A stretch of 64,000 bases of DNA from Lichenibacterium dinghuense. Its GTDB lineage: Bacteria > Pseudomonadota > Alphaproteobacteria > Rhizobiales > Beijerinckiaceae. A model generated the notes under the pieces. The model was not told the DNA's origin. It searched no databases and saw only the letters and a program-made list of their open reading frames with translations. Location: contig NZ_JAJLMN010000001.1 in NCBI RefSeq assembly GCF_021730615.1, forward strand, positions 5,113,501-5,177,500. Direction: 5' to 3'. Both the position numbers and the translations under genes were made by a program. Shown one piece after another: positions 18,442-27,505 of the stretch (positions are counted from its first letter, which is position 1; each line of letters opens with the position of its first letter).

Positions 18442-20016
18442 ATGGTATCGTTGGACCGTCGGGCGATCGTGGCCGGCCTCGCGGCCGCACTGGCCGAGGC
18501 CGCGGCGAGCCCGCTGATGGCGCAGACCCCGACCCAGGTGCCCGGCGATCCCCAGGCGCATTTCGGCTTCGAGGACGTGCTGAAGCGCGCCCGCGAGATC
18601 GGCACCGCGCCCTTCGAGGCCAACCCGCCGCCCCTGCCCGACGCGCTCGCCAAGCTCGACTTCGATTCGTGGCGCGACATCCGCTTCCGCCGCGACAAGG
18701 CCCTGCTCGGCACCGAGGGCGGGCCGTTCCGCATGGAGATGTTCCACCTCGGGCACATCTATCCCCGGCCCGTGACGGTCAACGTGGTGCGCGACGGCAT
18801 CGCCACGCCGGTGCCCTACGCGGCGACGCTGTTCGACTACGGGCGCAACAAGATCGAGAAGCCGCTGCCGCTGAACCTCGGCTTCGCGGGCTTCCGCCTG
18901 CTCTATCCCCTGAACCGGCCCGAGGTGCTGGACGAGGTCGCGGCCTTCCTCGGCGCCTCCTACTTCCGCTTCCTCGGCCGCAAGCAGCGCTACGGCCTGT
19001 CGGCGCGCGGCCTCGCGGTCGGGGCGGGCTCGCCCGGCGAGGAGTTCCCGTTCTTCCGCGAGTTCTGGGTCGAGACGCCCGGGCCGCTCGCCGAGCGGGT
19101 GACCATCTACGGGCTGCTCGACGGCGCCTCCGTCACCGGCGCCTACCGGTTCGACCTCTACCCCGGCCTCGAGACCGTGATGGAGGTGTCGGCGACGCTG
19201 TTCCCGCGGCGGGCCGGCTTCAAGCTCGGCCTGGCGCCGCTGACCTCCATGTTCTTCACCAGCCAGAACGACCGCCGCTTCTCCGACGACTTCCGCCCCG
19301 AGCTGCACGACTCGGACGGGCTGCTCCTCCATTCCGGCACGGGCGAGTGGATCTGGCGCCCGCTGCGCAACCCGATGGAGCCCGAGGTTTCGGCCTTCCT
19401 CGACAAGAAGCTGCAGGGCTTCGGCCTGCTGCAGCGCGACCGCGTCTTCGAGGACTACCAGGACCTCGACCTCGGCTACGAGCTGCGGCCGTCCTACTGG
19501 ATCGAGTCCAAGGGCGACTGGGGCGAGGGGCGCGTCGAGCTCGTCGAGCTGCCGACCGGCGACGAGACCAACGACAACATCGTGGCCTCCTGGGTGCCCG
19601 ACGCCGCGGTCGAGGTCGGCAAGCCGATCTCGCTCGCCTACACGATCACCGCGAGCCTCAGCCTCGGCCGCCTGTCGCCGGGCGGGCGGGTCATCAAGAC
19701 CTACCAGACGCAGGCCCGCGCGCTGGGCTCGAACGAGGTGGCGTCGCCCGGCTCGCGCCGCTTCATCATCGACTTCACGGGCGGCGACCTCGCGTATTTC
19801 GCGACCGATCCGTCGCTGGTGCAGGTGGTGCCCACCTCCACCAACGGCCGCATCACCCGCTCCTTCCTCGTGCCGAACCCGCACATCAACGGCTTCCGCG
19901 CCGCCATCGACGTCGAGCTGCCGGCGGGCCAGAGCACCGATCTCAGGGCCTTCCTCAAGTCCGGCAACCGGGCGCTGACCGAGACCTGGACCTTCCCCTG
20001 GAAGGCGCCGGCCTGA
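18442..20016 (+). CDS. Periplasmic glucan biosynthesis protein OpgG/MdoG
   Basis: A 524-residue periplasmic protein that acts in branching or release of osmoregulated glucans. The N-terminus ([15 protein letters not shown], cleavage near LMAQ) has a twin arginine followed by a hydrophobic stretch, suggesting Tat export as in E. coli OpgD. The mature part begins [13 protein letters not shown] and shows the family landmarks [30 protein letters not shown] and [15 protein letters not shown]. No opgH glucosyltransferase is adjacent. A bidirectional-looking terminator follows at 20048. Confidence 0.9.
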   Translation: MVSLDRRAIVAGLAAALAEAAASPLMAQTPTQVPGDPQAHFGFEDVLKRAREIGTAPFEANPPPLPDALAKLDFDSWRDIRFRRDKALLGTEGGPFRMEMFHLGHIYPRPVTVNVVRDGIATPVPYAATLFDYGRNKIEKPLPLNLGFAGFRLLYPLNRPEVLDEVAAFLGASYFRFLGRKQRYGLSARGLAVGAGSPGEEFPFFREFWVETPGPLAERVTIYGLLDGASVTGAYRFDLYPGLETVMEVSATLFPRRAGFKLGLAPLTSMFFTSQNDRRFSDDFRPELHDSDGLLLHSGTGEWIWRPLRNPMEPEVSAFLDKKLQGFGLLQRDRVFEDYQDLDLGYELRPSYWIESKGDWGEGRVELVELPTGDETNDNIVASWVPDAAVEVGKPISLAYTITASLSLGRLSPGGRVIKTYQTQARALGSNEVASPGSRRFIIDFTGGDLAYFATDPSLVQVVPTSTNGRITRSFLVPNPHINGFRAAIDVELPAGQSTDLRAFLKSGNRALTETWTFPWKAPA

Positions 20017-20047
20017 GCACCGGCCGAGTACGGAATCGCTCACGCGA

Positions 20048-20071
20048 GACGGGCGCCCGCAGGCGCCCGTC
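20048..20071. terminator. Hairpin between convergent genes
   Basis: A perfect 10-base-pair inverted repeat (GACGGGCGCC with GGCGCCCGTC) and a four-base loop lie between the ends of the opgG-type gene (20016) and the leftward gene ending at 20112. No T-tract is visible, but the position between convergent genes supports a shared terminator. Confidence 0.6.
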
Positions 20072-20111
20072 CCTGGCCGTGTTCAGGCGCGCCCGCGGGC
20101 GCCGCAGCCCC

Positions 20112-20414
20112 TCACTGCTGGGGCGCCTCTGCCGGGGCCGCGCCGGCGTCGCCGCCGGCCGCCGGGGCGGCCGCGTCGGTCTTCGCCTTGGCGCTGTGCT
20201 TCTTGGCCGCGTGATGCTTCTTGGCCATGTGCTTCTTGCCGGCGTGATGGGCCTTCTTCGGGGCGGGCTTGGCCGCACCGGCGTCGCCCGCGGGGGCGGC
20301 CGCGGCCGGGGCTGCACCGGCGTCCGGGGCCGCGGGGGCGTCCTGCGCCATGGCGAGCAGGGGCAGGGTGAAGAGGCCGAGGGCCGCGCCGGCCGTGAGC
20401 GTGATCTTCCGCAT
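20112..20414 (-). CDS. Small exported His/Lys/Ala-rich protein
   Basis: A 100-residue protein with a signal peptide (MRKITLTAGAALGLFTL, cleavage near AMAQ), an Ala/Pro-rich spacer and a central run of Lys and His (PKKAHHAGKKHMAKKHHAA, about residues 52-75), ending Ala/Gly-rich. It has no recognised domain. Proteins of this type are common in Rhizobiales and unnamed. The His/Lys cluster could bind metal ions, anionic lipid or LPS; nothing in the context decides. ATG 20414 is the only good start. Confidence 0.65.
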   Translation of the reverse strand: MRKITLTAGAALGLFTLPLLAMAQDAPAAPDAGAAPAAAAPAGDAGAAKPAPKKAHHAGKKHMAKKHHAAKKHSAKAKTDAAAPAAGGDAGAAPAEAPQQ

Positions 20415-20692
20415 GATGTCGTCTCCGGTTCCAGCGCCGCGAAACGCGGCGGGACCGGGAGGGCATAAGCGCCTCGGGGTGAAAGAGCGCAATCTCATCC
20501 CCTCATCTTCGGTTCACGCGCCTGTGGATCGGCTGCGGACCGGGACGGCGTCGGACCGACGGTCGCGCGAGCCGGCCGCTTAGACGATCGGGCTTCGGAC
20601 GGATCGGTGACATGCGCGACGGACGTCTCGGGACGGTCGCCGGCGCGAGCCTCTTCGGCCCGCATCGGAGCGCGCGCAGCGACCCGGCGCCG

Positions 20693-21361
20693 TCAGGACC
20701 GAGTGGACGCCGTCGACGCGTCCGCGACCGGCTCGGGGCTGGCCGGGGCCGAGGCGCCGATCCGCAGCGTGGCGGCGTTGTACTTGATCCATTCCCACAG
20801 GATCAGCCGCGCGCTGGCGCTGTCGCTCCACCACGGATGCGTGCGCCCGTGCTCGGACACGACCGGGTAGGCCAGCAATTCGACGCCGGGCAGGGCCGAG
20901 CCCATCTCGGCCAGGGCGCGCGGCATGTGGTAGTTCGAGGTCACCACGATCAGCGAGCGGATGTGGTTGGCCCGCACCCACCGCTCCGTCTCGACCGCGT
21001 TGCCGACCGTGTTGGCGGCTTCGTAGCCGAGCGCGATGCAGCAATCGATCAGGCTGCGCGCGGCGGGCGTCTGCCTGACGATCTCGCCGCGGGTCGTGGT
21101 CGGGTTGACGCCGGTGATGAGCAGGCGGTCGGCGTGGCCCTGCGCCACCAGCGCGACGGCGTCGGCGATGCGATCCGCGCCGCCCGTGAGGGCGACGGCG
21201 CCCTCGGCGTGGCCGTCGAGCGGCACCTCGACCGGGGCGATCCGGTCGAGAAAGGAGCTGAAGCTCCAGGCGAGGCCGATCCCGCTCACCACGCAGAAGC
21301 TGAAGCCCAGCGTCGCCGCCGTCAGGATCCTGCTCACCAGCCGTCCCGTCCCGCTGACCAT
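20693..21361 (-). CDS. YdcF-type DUF218 membrane protein
   Basis: A protein of the SanA/YdcF DUF218 family, about 222 residues from ATG 21361. One N-terminal membrane segment (ILTAATLGFSFCVVSGIGLAW) is followed by the DUF218 domain: VALTGGADRIADAVAL, DRLLITGVNP, GNAVETERWV and LIVVTSNYHMPRAL. The family is tied to envelope polysaccharide or barrier functions, but the reaction is unknown. A GTG at 21442 overlaps the ftsX stop by four bases and would add 27 residues. That coupling is attractive, but the added sequence looks poorly coding. It probably ends an ftsE-ftsX-ydcF transcript. Confidence 0.82.
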   Translation of the reverse strand: MVSGTGRLVSRILTAATLGFSFCVVSGIGLAWSFSSFLDRIAPVEVPLDGHAEGAVALTGGADRIADAVALVAQGHADRLLITGVNPTTTRGEIVRQTPAARSLIDCCIALGYEAANTVGNAVETERWVRANHIRSLIVVTSNYHMPRALAEMGSALPGVELLAYPVVSEHGRTHPWWSDSASARLILWEWIKYNAATLRIGASAPASPEPVADASTASTRS

Positions 21362-21438
21362 GCCCGATCTTCGCCGCCCCATGGTGTGCGAAGCGTTAAT
21401 GTACGAGAGTCGAATCCGTCCACCGCTGGCCGGTTCCG

Positions 21439-22353
21439 TCACGCGAGGTCACGCAAGTGGCGGACCACGATCGCGCGCGACGTCCAGCCCGTCAGCAGCG
21501 CCGTGACGGCGGCCGTGAGGGCGATCGCGCCGTAGCCCCACGGCCCGAGGGCGAAGCGGCCGAACAGGGCCTCGACCCCGTCGGCCCCGGCCAGGCGGTC
21601 GGCCGCGAGGCCGGCGAGCGGAAACGACAGGGCGGCGAGGCCGCTTCCGATCGTCGCGCCCTGGAGCCCGAGGCGCAGGAAGCGGCGCTGGAACTCCCGC
21701 GCGATGAAGCTGTCCTCCGCGCCGACGAAGTGCAGCACGCCGATGATCTCCCGATTGCCCGCCATGGCGCCCCGCGTGGCGAAACCCACCGCGAGGGCCA
21801 GCGCCGCCAAAACCAAGGTGCAGAGCGCCACCGCGACGGCTTCTAGCGCGCCCGCCGCGGCGCCGAGCCGCGCCCGCCAGGCGCCGTGGTCGTCGAGCGT
21901 CGCGCCCGGCACCGCGGCCGCGAGCGCCGCGGCCAGCGCGGCGGCGTCGAAGCCCGCGCCGGAGCCGAGCTGGACCGCGATGAGCCGCGGCACAGGGACG
22001 TCGGCGAGGTCGAGCCCAGAGCCGAGCCAGGGTTCCAGGAGCTTCGCGGCGCGCTCGGCACCGTAGGGCTCGACGGAGGCGACCCCGGGCGCGGCCGCGG
22101 CCAAGGCCGCGGCGCGGCCCACGTCGGCCTCGATGTCGCGGCCGGCCGCCGGCAGCACCTGGACGGTCGCCTCGCGGGCGATGGAGGCCTGCCAGTCCCG
22201 CGACGCGCCGGCCACCAGGAGGGCCGCGCCGGCCGCCAAGGACGCGAGGAACGTCATGATGGCGACGACGCTGACCAGCGCGCGGCCCGCGACCGAGCCG
22301 GCCGGCACGAGCGGCGCTTCGCGGCGGAGGCGCCCCGGCGCGGGCTCACCCAT
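21439..22353 (-). CDS. ftsX: Cell division ABC-type permease FtsX
   Basis: A 304-residue membrane protein, partner of FtsE at the septum, which controls peptidoglycan hydrolases in the periplasm. The first membrane segment (about residues 25-47, ALVSVVAIMTFLASLAAGAAL) is followed by a periplasmic loop and three C-terminal segments (CTLVLAALALAVGFATR, a second near LGLQGATIGSGLAAL, a third near YGAIALTAAVTALL). GNREIIGVLHFVGAEDSFI is the FtsX signature before segment three. It overlaps ftsE by eight bases. The N-terminal cytoplasmic part is short, as in alphaproteobacteria. Confidence 0.92.
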   Translation of the reverse strand: MGEPAPGRLRREAPLVPAGSVAGRALVSVVAIMTFLASLAAGAALLVAGASRDWQASIAREATVQVLPAAGRDIEADVGRAAALAAAAPGVASVEPYGAERAAKLLEPWLGSGLDLADVPVPRLIAVQLGSGAGFDAAALAAALAAAVPGATLDDHGAWRARLGAAAGALEAVAVALCTLVLAALALAVGFATRGAMAGNREIIGVLHFVGAEDSFIAREFQRRFLRLGLQGATIGSGLAALSFPLAGLAADRLAGADGVEALFGRFALGPWGYGAIALTAAVTALLTGWTSRAIVVRHLRDLA

Positions 22354-23008
22354 GGACGGTGAGGCGCCGGTCGCCGATCACGAGGCGTCGGGCCTGCGTG
22401 AACTGGTCCATCAGGGCGAGGTCGTGCGTGGCGATCACGACGGACGTCCCCGAGCGGTGCAGCTCGACGAAGAGCCGGAGCAGGCGGCGCGCCAGCGGCG
22501 GATCCACGTTGCCGGTGGGTTCGTCGGCCAGCAGCAGCTCGGGCCGGACGATGAGGGCGCGGGCGATGGCGGCGCGCTGCTTCTCGCCGCCCGACAGGAC
22601 CTGCGGCCGCGCGTGCATGTGGCCGCCGAGGCCCACCCAGCGGAGCAGCTCGCTCACCTCCGCCCGGTAGGTCGCCTCCTCGCGGCCCTGCACGCGCAGC
22701 GGCAGCGCCACGTTCTCGTAGGTGGTGAGGTGGTCGAGCAGGCGGAAATCCTGGAACACCACGCCGATGCGCCGGCGGAAGGCCGTCACGGCGTCCTTGT
22801 CGAGCGTCGCCGCGTCCTGCCCGAACAGGGTGATGACGCCGCGCGTCGGCTTCAGCGACAGCAGCATGAGGCGCAGCAGCGTGGTCTTGCCGGCGCCGGA
22901 CGGGCCCGTGAGGAACTGGAAGCTCTGCGGGGCGACGGCGAAGGACAGGTCGGTCAGGACCTCGCTCCCGGCCTCGTAGCGCAGACCGACATTTTCGAAG
23001 CGGACCAA
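22346..23008 (-). CDS. ftsE: Cell division ATPase FtsE
   Basis: A 220-residue ABC ATPase that couples to FtsX. Walker A is GPSGAGKTTLL, the Q-loop is in VFQDFRLLDHLT, the signature is LSGGEKQRAAIARAL, Walker B is LLLADEPTGNVD, and the H-loop is VVIATHDLAL. Phe/Arg-rich MVRFENVGLRYE at the start fits FtsE. It is the first gene of the leftward ftsEX pair; a CtrA-box-like site lies 51 bases upstream of its ATG. Confidence 0.94.
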   Translation of the reverse strand: MVRFENVGLRYEAGSEVLTDLSFAVAPQSFQFLTGPSGAGKTTLLRLMLLSLKPTRGVITLFGQDAATLDKDAVTAFRRRIGVVFQDFRLLDHLTTYENVALPLRVQGREEATYRAEVSELLRWVGLGGHMHARPQVLSGGEKQRAAIARALIVRPELLLADEPTGNVDPPLARRLLRLFVELHRSGTSVVIATHDLALMDQFTQARRLVIGDRRLTVHG

Positions 23009-23058
23009 CGCCTTCCCCGATCCCGTGCCGAGCCTGGACTCGTCTTATCACGGCGCGC

Positions 23059-23074
23059 GTAACCCCGCCTTAAC
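23059..23074. promoter_or_regulatory. CtrA-box-like site between ftsE and zinc-ribbon gene
   Basis: GTAA, seven bases, TTAAC: one mismatch from TTAA-N7-TTAAC. It lies in the 137-base divergent region between the ftsE start (23008) and the zinc-ribbon gene (23146), so it could serve either. Confidence 0.4.
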
Positions 23075-23145
23075 CACGTCGACGGTCTCATCGGTCGCAG
23101 GAACTCGCGTTCCGAACCCCGTCCATCCCTGGCGCAGCGCGACCC

Positions 23146-23874
23146 ATGCTCATCCGGTGCCCGACCTGCGCGAGCGGCTACCAGCTCGACCCCGCCATGC
23201 TGGGCGACGGCCGCATCCTGCGCTGCGCGCATTGCCGTGACGCCTGGGTGCACCGGAGCGGACCGGACGCCCACGACGGGCCCGAGATCGTCGCCGAGTC
23301 GAGCGCGGCACGCTGCGCCGCCGAGGAGCCGTCGCGGCCCGGGCGGCGTCGGCTTGCGCCGTGGCCGCCGCGCGCGCTCCCGTCGCGCCTCATCTCCTGG
23401 CGCCCGCCGGACGGCACCGCGGCCGCGGCGGTCGCGGCGGCGCTGCTGCTCGGCAGCCTCGCGACGGTCGCCGGAAAGGCGGGCGTGGTGGCGCGCTTCC
23501 CGCCGAGTGCCGCGGTCTTCGCCGCGATGGGGCTCCCGGTGAACCTGACGGGGCTGGCGCTCGGCGACGTCCGCTCCGTGGTGGCGAGCGGCGAGAACCC
23601 GCAGACCCTGACGCTCGAGGGCCGCATCACCAACCTGCGCCCGGACGCGACGCCGGTCCCGGCGCTCCGCATCGCCGTGCGCGACAGGGATGGGCGCGAG
23701 CTCTACCATTGGATCGCGCCGGCCCCGAAGGGCCAGCTCGCCGTCGGAGAGACGATCACGTTCCGCAGCCGGTTGACCGCGCCCCCGCGCGACGGGCAGG
23801 AACTCGCGGTGAGCTTCGCGGGGCCCGGGACGGAACGACGCCGCGTGGCCGAGATGATGCCGTCCGACAGGTGA
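23146..23874 (+). CDS. MJ0042-type zinc-ribbon membrane protein
   Basis: A 242-residue protein. Four N-terminal cysteines (C5, C8, C27, C30; CPTC and CAHC) form an MJ0042-type zinc ribbon. A basic linker and one membrane segment (about 91-110, Ala/Leu-rich) follow, then a periplasmic domain resembling DUF3426 (LALGDVRSVV, LTLEGRITNLRPDATPVPALRIAVRD). This arrangement, a cytoplasmic ribbon and an outside beta domain, recurs next to ftsE in alphaproteobacteria, so a link with division or envelope sensing is plausible but unproven. The hpt start lies six bases after its stop. Confidence 0.75.
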   Translation: MLIRCPTCASGYQLDPAMLGDGRILRCAHCRDAWVHRSGPDAHDGPEIVAESSAARCAAEEPSRPGRRRLAPWPPRALPSRLISWRPPDGTAAAAVAAALLLGSLATVAGKAGVVARFPPSAAVFAAMGLPVNLTGLALGDVRSVVASGENPQTLTLEGRITNLRPDATPVPALRIAVRDRDGRELYHWIAPAPKGQLAVGETITFRSRLTAPPRDGQELAVSFAGPGTERRRVAEMMPSDR

Positions 23875-23879
23875 GACCC

Positions 23880-24410
23880 GTGACCGAGCCCGCCATTCGA
23901 ACCCTCTACGACGAGGGCGCCATCGCGTCCCGCAACCGCGCCATGGCGGCCGAGATCGCCGCCGCGGACGCGCGCGACCTGCTCGCCGTCGCGGTCCTGA
24001 AGGGCTCGTTCATGTTCGCCGCGGATCTGCTGCGCGCGCTGCACGGCGCCGGTCTGGCGCCGCAGGTCGAGTTCGTGCACCTGTCGAGCTATGGCGCCGG
24101 CACGGAGTCCTCGGGCACCGTGCGGGTCGTGCGCGACATCGAGTCCGAGGTCGCGGGGCGCGACGTGCTGCTGATCGACGACATCCTGGAGTCCGGGCGC
24201 ACCCTGGCCTTCGCGCGCGACCTCCTGCTCGGCCGCGGCGCGCGGCGCGTGCTGGTGGCCGTGATGCTGGAGAAGCCCGGCAAGCGCGCCGTGCCGATGG
24301 ACGCCGACTTCGTCGGCTTCACCTGCCCGGACCTGTTCGTGGTGGGCTACGGCATGGATGCCGCGCACCGCTATCGCGAACTCCCCTTCATCGGCGTGGT
24401 GGAAGGCTGA
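23880..24410 (+). CDS. hpt: Hypoxanthine phosphoribosyltransferase
   Basis: A 176-residue purine salvage enzyme that attaches phosphoribose from PRPP to hypoxanthine or guanine. Visible are VAVLKGSFMFAADLLRAL, the PRPP motif VLLIDDILESGRTL and the C-terminal PDLFVVGYGMD that contacts the base. The GTG at 23880 has AGGTGAG just upstream, overlapping the end of the zinc-ribbon gene, which suggests coupled translation. Length is usual for the family. Confidence 0.92.
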   Translation: MTEPAIRTLYDEGAIASRNRAMAAEIAAADARDLLAVAVLKGSFMFAADLLRALHGAGLAPQVEFVHLSSYGAGTESSGTVRVVRDIESEVAGRDVLLIDDILESGRTLAFARDLLLGRGARRVLVAVMLEKPGKRAVPMDADFVGFTCPDLFVVGYGMDAAHRYRELPFIGVVEG

Positions 24411-24435
24411 CATCGGCCGCGCTGGGCGCGCCGCT

Positions 24436-24867
24436 TCAGCCGTTGCGGAGCGCGATCGACAGGTCGAGCAGGAAGGCGAAGGCCGCCGCGAGGACCCAGG
24501 GGCCGAGCAGCAGCCCGGCGCGCCGGTCGACGATGGCGAAATGCCAGGCCGACGAGGCGGCAACGACGGCCAGCGCCCCCGCGACGGCCAACGCCACCGT
24601 GGGGTGGCGGCCGGCGAAGAACAGCCAGGACCAGAGCACGTCGAGCGCGAGGCCGATCAGGAAGACGCGGATCGCCGCCGGACGGTCCGGCAGGTAGTCC
24701 GGCCGCCGGAGCACCCTGTAGAAGCCTCCGGCCAGCGCGGCGCCGAGGGCGACGGAGCCGATCGCGGCGAGCCACGGCGCGGGCGAGAAGGTCGGCTTCA
24801 GCAGCCCCGCGTACCAGCGGAGGTTCGAGGCCGCGATGCCGTCCTGGACGGCGAGCGCCGCCGCCAC
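24436..24867 (-). CDS. TspO/MBR-family tryptophan-rich sensory protein
   Basis: A five-helix membrane protein of the TspO family, which binds porphyrins and affects tetrapyrrole or stress responses. Landmarks are NLRWYAGLLKPTFSPAPWL after helix 1, LDVLWSWLFFAGRH in helix 3, and the Trp/Pro positions of helices 3-4. The start is a problem: the only in-frame ATG (25101) lies deep inside the DUF3072 gene, and the nearest usable codon is the GTG at 24867, which leaves helix 1 short (144 residues). A CTG at the DUF3072 stop is another option. Confidence 0.75.
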   Translation of the reverse strand: MAAALAVQDGIAASNLRWYAGLLKPTFSPAPWLAAIGSVALGAALAGGFYRVLRRPDYLPDRPAAIRVFLIGLALDVLWSWLFFAGRHPTVALAVAGALAVVAASSAWHFAIVDRRAGLLLGPWVLAAAFAFLLDLSIALRNG

Positions 24868-24944
24868 GAGGGCGGCGGCGGCGCAGGCATGGCGGAGCTT
24901 GCCGCTCCGGCGGGCGTGCCCGCCGGCTCGGGCGGCCGGCGAGG

Positions 24945-25175
24945 TCAGTGGCCGGCCTGCTTCTTCAGGGCGTCGATGCGCTTCGAAGCCTCGGCCTTCG
25001 TCAGGCCGTCCTCGTAGCCCTCCGCGTCCTTGACCTCTTCCGAGAGCGTCTTGAGGTAGGACGCCTGGGCGCCCGTCATGGGCTCGCCGCCCGTGGTCCA
25101 ATCGTCGGGGTCCTTGACCGTGTTGGAGCCGGGGTTTTCGTCGAGCTTCGGGTTGTGCTCGGTCTCGTCGGCCAT
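24945..25175 (-). CDS. DUF3072 family small protein
   Basis: A 76-residue soluble protein, MADETEHNPKLDENPGSNT followed by KDPDDWTTGGEPMTGAQASYLKTL and a Lys/Glu-rich helix ending KRIDALKKQAGH. This is the DUF3072 layout: a disordered N-terminus, the GEPMTGAQ signature and a helical end. The function is unknown. The ATG at 25175 has GGAGC upstream; an in-frame longer version from 25214 lacks homologous sequence. tspO follows immediately on the same strand. Confidence 0.82.
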   Translation of the reverse strand: MADETEHNPKLDENPGSNTVKDPDDWTTGGEPMTGAQASYLKTLSEEVKDAEGYEDGLTKAEASKRIDALKKQAGH

Positions 25176-25263
25176 GGTCCGCTCCTGATGTTCACGCCTT
25201 GTTCGCACGGACAATGCCGAAGAACGCCCTGGGTTCCAGGGTCGGGCGAGGACGGGCGGCGGG

Positions 25264-25779
25264 TCAGCCGCGCGGCAGCTTGTCGAGCTGCGCGAGGACC
25301 TTCGACGTGTCGCGGTCGACGTTCTTCGCTTGGTTCAGCGCGACGAAGTCGCTGGCCGCGTAGGGCCAGGAGCTCGACCCCGCGAAGATGCGGACGCCGT
25401 CGGCCGTCATCACGGCATCGCCGCGGCGCAGCGTCCGGTCCTCGTAGATCGACACCTTTCCGGGCTTCGTCGGCGCCTGCGCGACGACGAGCTTCGGCTT
25501 CGCCTGGTGCAGGCGCACGACGAGCGGGCGGGTGACCAGCGGGCGGAGGCGCGCGCGGCGGTAGGCCGGCTCGTAGCGGGGAGCGTAACTCGGGGCGTAC
25601 TGCTGCGGAGCCGGCGCCGCCTGGGGAGCCGGGGAGGAGCCGCCGAAGATCGACGACAGGAAACCCCCGATCCCGTCCTCGGCCGAGGCGCCCGTGGCCG
25701 CGGCCAGCAGGGCTGCGCCAGCCAGGCCCAGGCGGGCCGAGCGACGCAGCGCCGCGCGGGAGAAGGAAGCCGTCGTCAT
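25264..25779 (-). CDS. Exported protein of unknown function
   Basis: A 171-residue protein with a signal peptide (RRSARLGLAGAALLAAATGASA). A Gly/Ser and Pro/Tyr-rich stretch follows (FLSSIFGG, then QQYAPSYAPRYEPAYRRAR), then a conserved-looking C-terminal part with SIYEDRTLRRGDAVMTADGVRIFAG and DFVALNQAKNV. The C-terminal segment reads like a DUF2865-type or SH3-like surface domain, but I cannot name a family. It is common in Methylobacterium-like genomes as a hypothetical protein. It is divergent from the next gene over 204 bases. Confidence 0.65.
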   Translation of the reverse strand: MTTASFSRAALRRSARLGLAGAALLAAATGASAEDGIGGFLSSIFGGSSPAPQAAPAPQQYAPSYAPRYEPAYRRARLRPLVTRPLVVRLHQAKPKLVVAQAPTKPGKVSIYEDRTLRRGDAVMTADGVRIFAGSSSWPYAASDFVALNQAKNVDRDTSKVLAQLDKLPRG

Positions 25780-25983
25780 GGGATGAGCCTCGGAGGAGCG
25801 GGGCGCGAAATGCGCGCGGTGGCCGTCGGATCGTCGCAGGCACAACGTCGCCGCGCGCGATCGGTTGCCCGATCCCACCGCCTTCCGGCCCCGATGCCGC
25901 TGCATTATGGTGCGCTGCGATGCACCCCGGTGCTCCGCGGCGTCCGGGCGATCCCGCCCGACGCCGCCGTCGACGAGGTCCTG

Positions 25984-27447
25984 ATGCCGAGATCGCTCCT
26001 GTTGGGTTTCGCCGCTGCCGTGCTCCCGATCCTGTCCGCGGCCGCCGCCCCCGCGACGCCAGATGAAGCCGCGCGGCTGTCGGCGCTGCTGGAGCGCTAC
26101 GTCGGACGCGCCGCGCCCGGCGAGGCGCCGCGCGAGACCGTGGCGCCGAAGGGCGACGGCTATGCCGTGACGGTGGACCTCAAGCGCAGCCTCGCGGGGC
26201 TCGACGCCTTCGGCTTCGCGATCGAGCCCTACACGGTGAACATGGTGCTGACGCCGCGGCCGGACGGCACGTGGCGGGTTCAGAGCGACGACACCGCCCC
26301 GCTGGTGATGCATGCCGGCGACCAGACGATCAGCCTGACCGCCCGGACCAGCGCCTTCGACGGCACCTTCGACCCCAAGCTCGGCAGCTTCTCGTCGTTC
26401 CGCGAGGACCAGACCGGCGCGGGCGACGAGCGCGGAACGCCCACCTTCGTGCAGAGCCGCCACACCGGCGCGGTGGCGCTGTCCGGCACCGGCGTCCCGG
26501 CCGAGAACGGGACCGTGTCGACCGCGAGCCACAGCGTCGGCACGGGCGCGGGCGGCGAGGTGACGTTCAAGCCGAAACCCTCCGACCCGTCCCCCGGCAA
26601 TCCGGCGGTGCCGCCGCCGTCCGGCGCGGGCACCACGCTGAGCTACGCTTCCGCGACAACCCGGACCGACACGGCCGTCGACCGGCTCGATGCGCCGCGC
26701 GTGCTCGACCTGTGGGCCTTCCTGGCCGCCCATCCGAGCCGCGACAGCGTGACGGCCGCGCAGGACGAGCTCAAGGGGCTGCTCCGCGCCGGCCTGCCCT
26801 ATCTCGGCGCCCTGAAGCAGACCGGCGCGCTCGACGCGCCGTCGCTGTCGACCCCGGTCGGTATCGTGTCGGCCCGCACGGCTGGCCTGTCGCTCGAAGC
26901 GTCGGGCCTCGGTGGCACCGGCAAGGCCGGCCTCTCGGTCTCGGCGGCCGACATCGTCGCGCCGCCCGGCCAGCTCCCGCCGTGGTCCGCGGGCCTGGTG
27001 CCGACGGCGCTCGACCTGCACGTCGGGATCGACGGCTTCCACGCCGCGGAGGCCGCCAAGGCGGCGGTCGACGTGGTCGACCTCCGGCACGACGTGATCA
27101 TCACGCCCGAGCAGAAGGAGCAGGTGGGCCGCGTGTTCCTTCCCGACGGCGGCACGCTGACGCTGCAGCCGAGCCGGATCACGACCAAGATGCTCGACCT
27201 GACGATGGAGGGCCGCGCGGCGCTCGGGCCGCAGCCCGGCGGCCGGGTCACGCTCAGCGCCAAGGGGCTCGACGCCGAGATCGCGGCCCTGCAGGCCCAG
27301 GCGGCGACGGACCCCGGCGCCGGGCAGGCGCTGGGGCCGCTCGTGCTGGCGAAGAACCTCGCCAAACCGAACCCCGACGGCACCCTCGGCTGGGTGATCG
27401 ACTTCGGCCACGGGCCCATCACGGTCAACGGCGCCCCACTTCAGTAG
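25984..27447 (+). CDS. Large exported protein of unknown function
   Basis: A 487-residue protein with a signal peptide (LLLGFAAAVLPILSAAAAPA). The rest has no membrane segment, no cysteine-rich region and no catalytic motif that I can see. It is rich in Thr, Gly and Val in alternating patterns suggestive of beta strands. It includes VNMVLTPRPDGTWRVQSDD, a Pro/Gly/Ser linker near residues 195-220, and DFGHGPITVNGAPL at the end. That ending recalls periplasmic DUF945/DUF2125-like beta proteins, but I would not assign it. ATG 25984 is chosen from the signal peptide. Confidence 0.6.
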   Translation: MPRSLLLGFAAAVLPILSAAAAPATPDEAARLSALLERYVGRAAPGEAPRETVAPKGDGYAVTVDLKRSLAGLDAFGFAIEPYTVNMVLTPRPDGTWRVQSDDTAPLVMHAGDQTISLTARTSAFDGTFDPKLGSFSSFREDQTGAGDERGTPTFVQSRHTGAVALSGTGVPAENGTVSTASHSVGTGAGGEVTFKPKPSDPSPGNPAVPPPSGAGTTLSYASATTRTDTAVDRLDAPRVLDLWAFLAAHPSRDSVTAAQDELKGLLRAGLPYLGALKQTGALDAPSLSTPVGIVSARTAGLSLEASGLGGTGKAGLSVSAADIVAPPGQLPPWSAGLVPTALDLHVGIDGFHAAEAAKAAVDVVDLRHDVIITPEQKEQVGRVFLPDGGTLTLQPSRITTKMLDLTMEGRAALGPQPGGRVTLSAKGLDAEIAALQAQAATDPGAGQALGPLVLAKNLAKPNPDGTLGWVIDFGHGPITVNGAPLQ

Positions 27448-27505
27448 GGCGGTGGGTCGCGGCCGGCGGCCGCAACCCGCGTGCGGACGGGCGCGTAGGA
27501 GCTGA

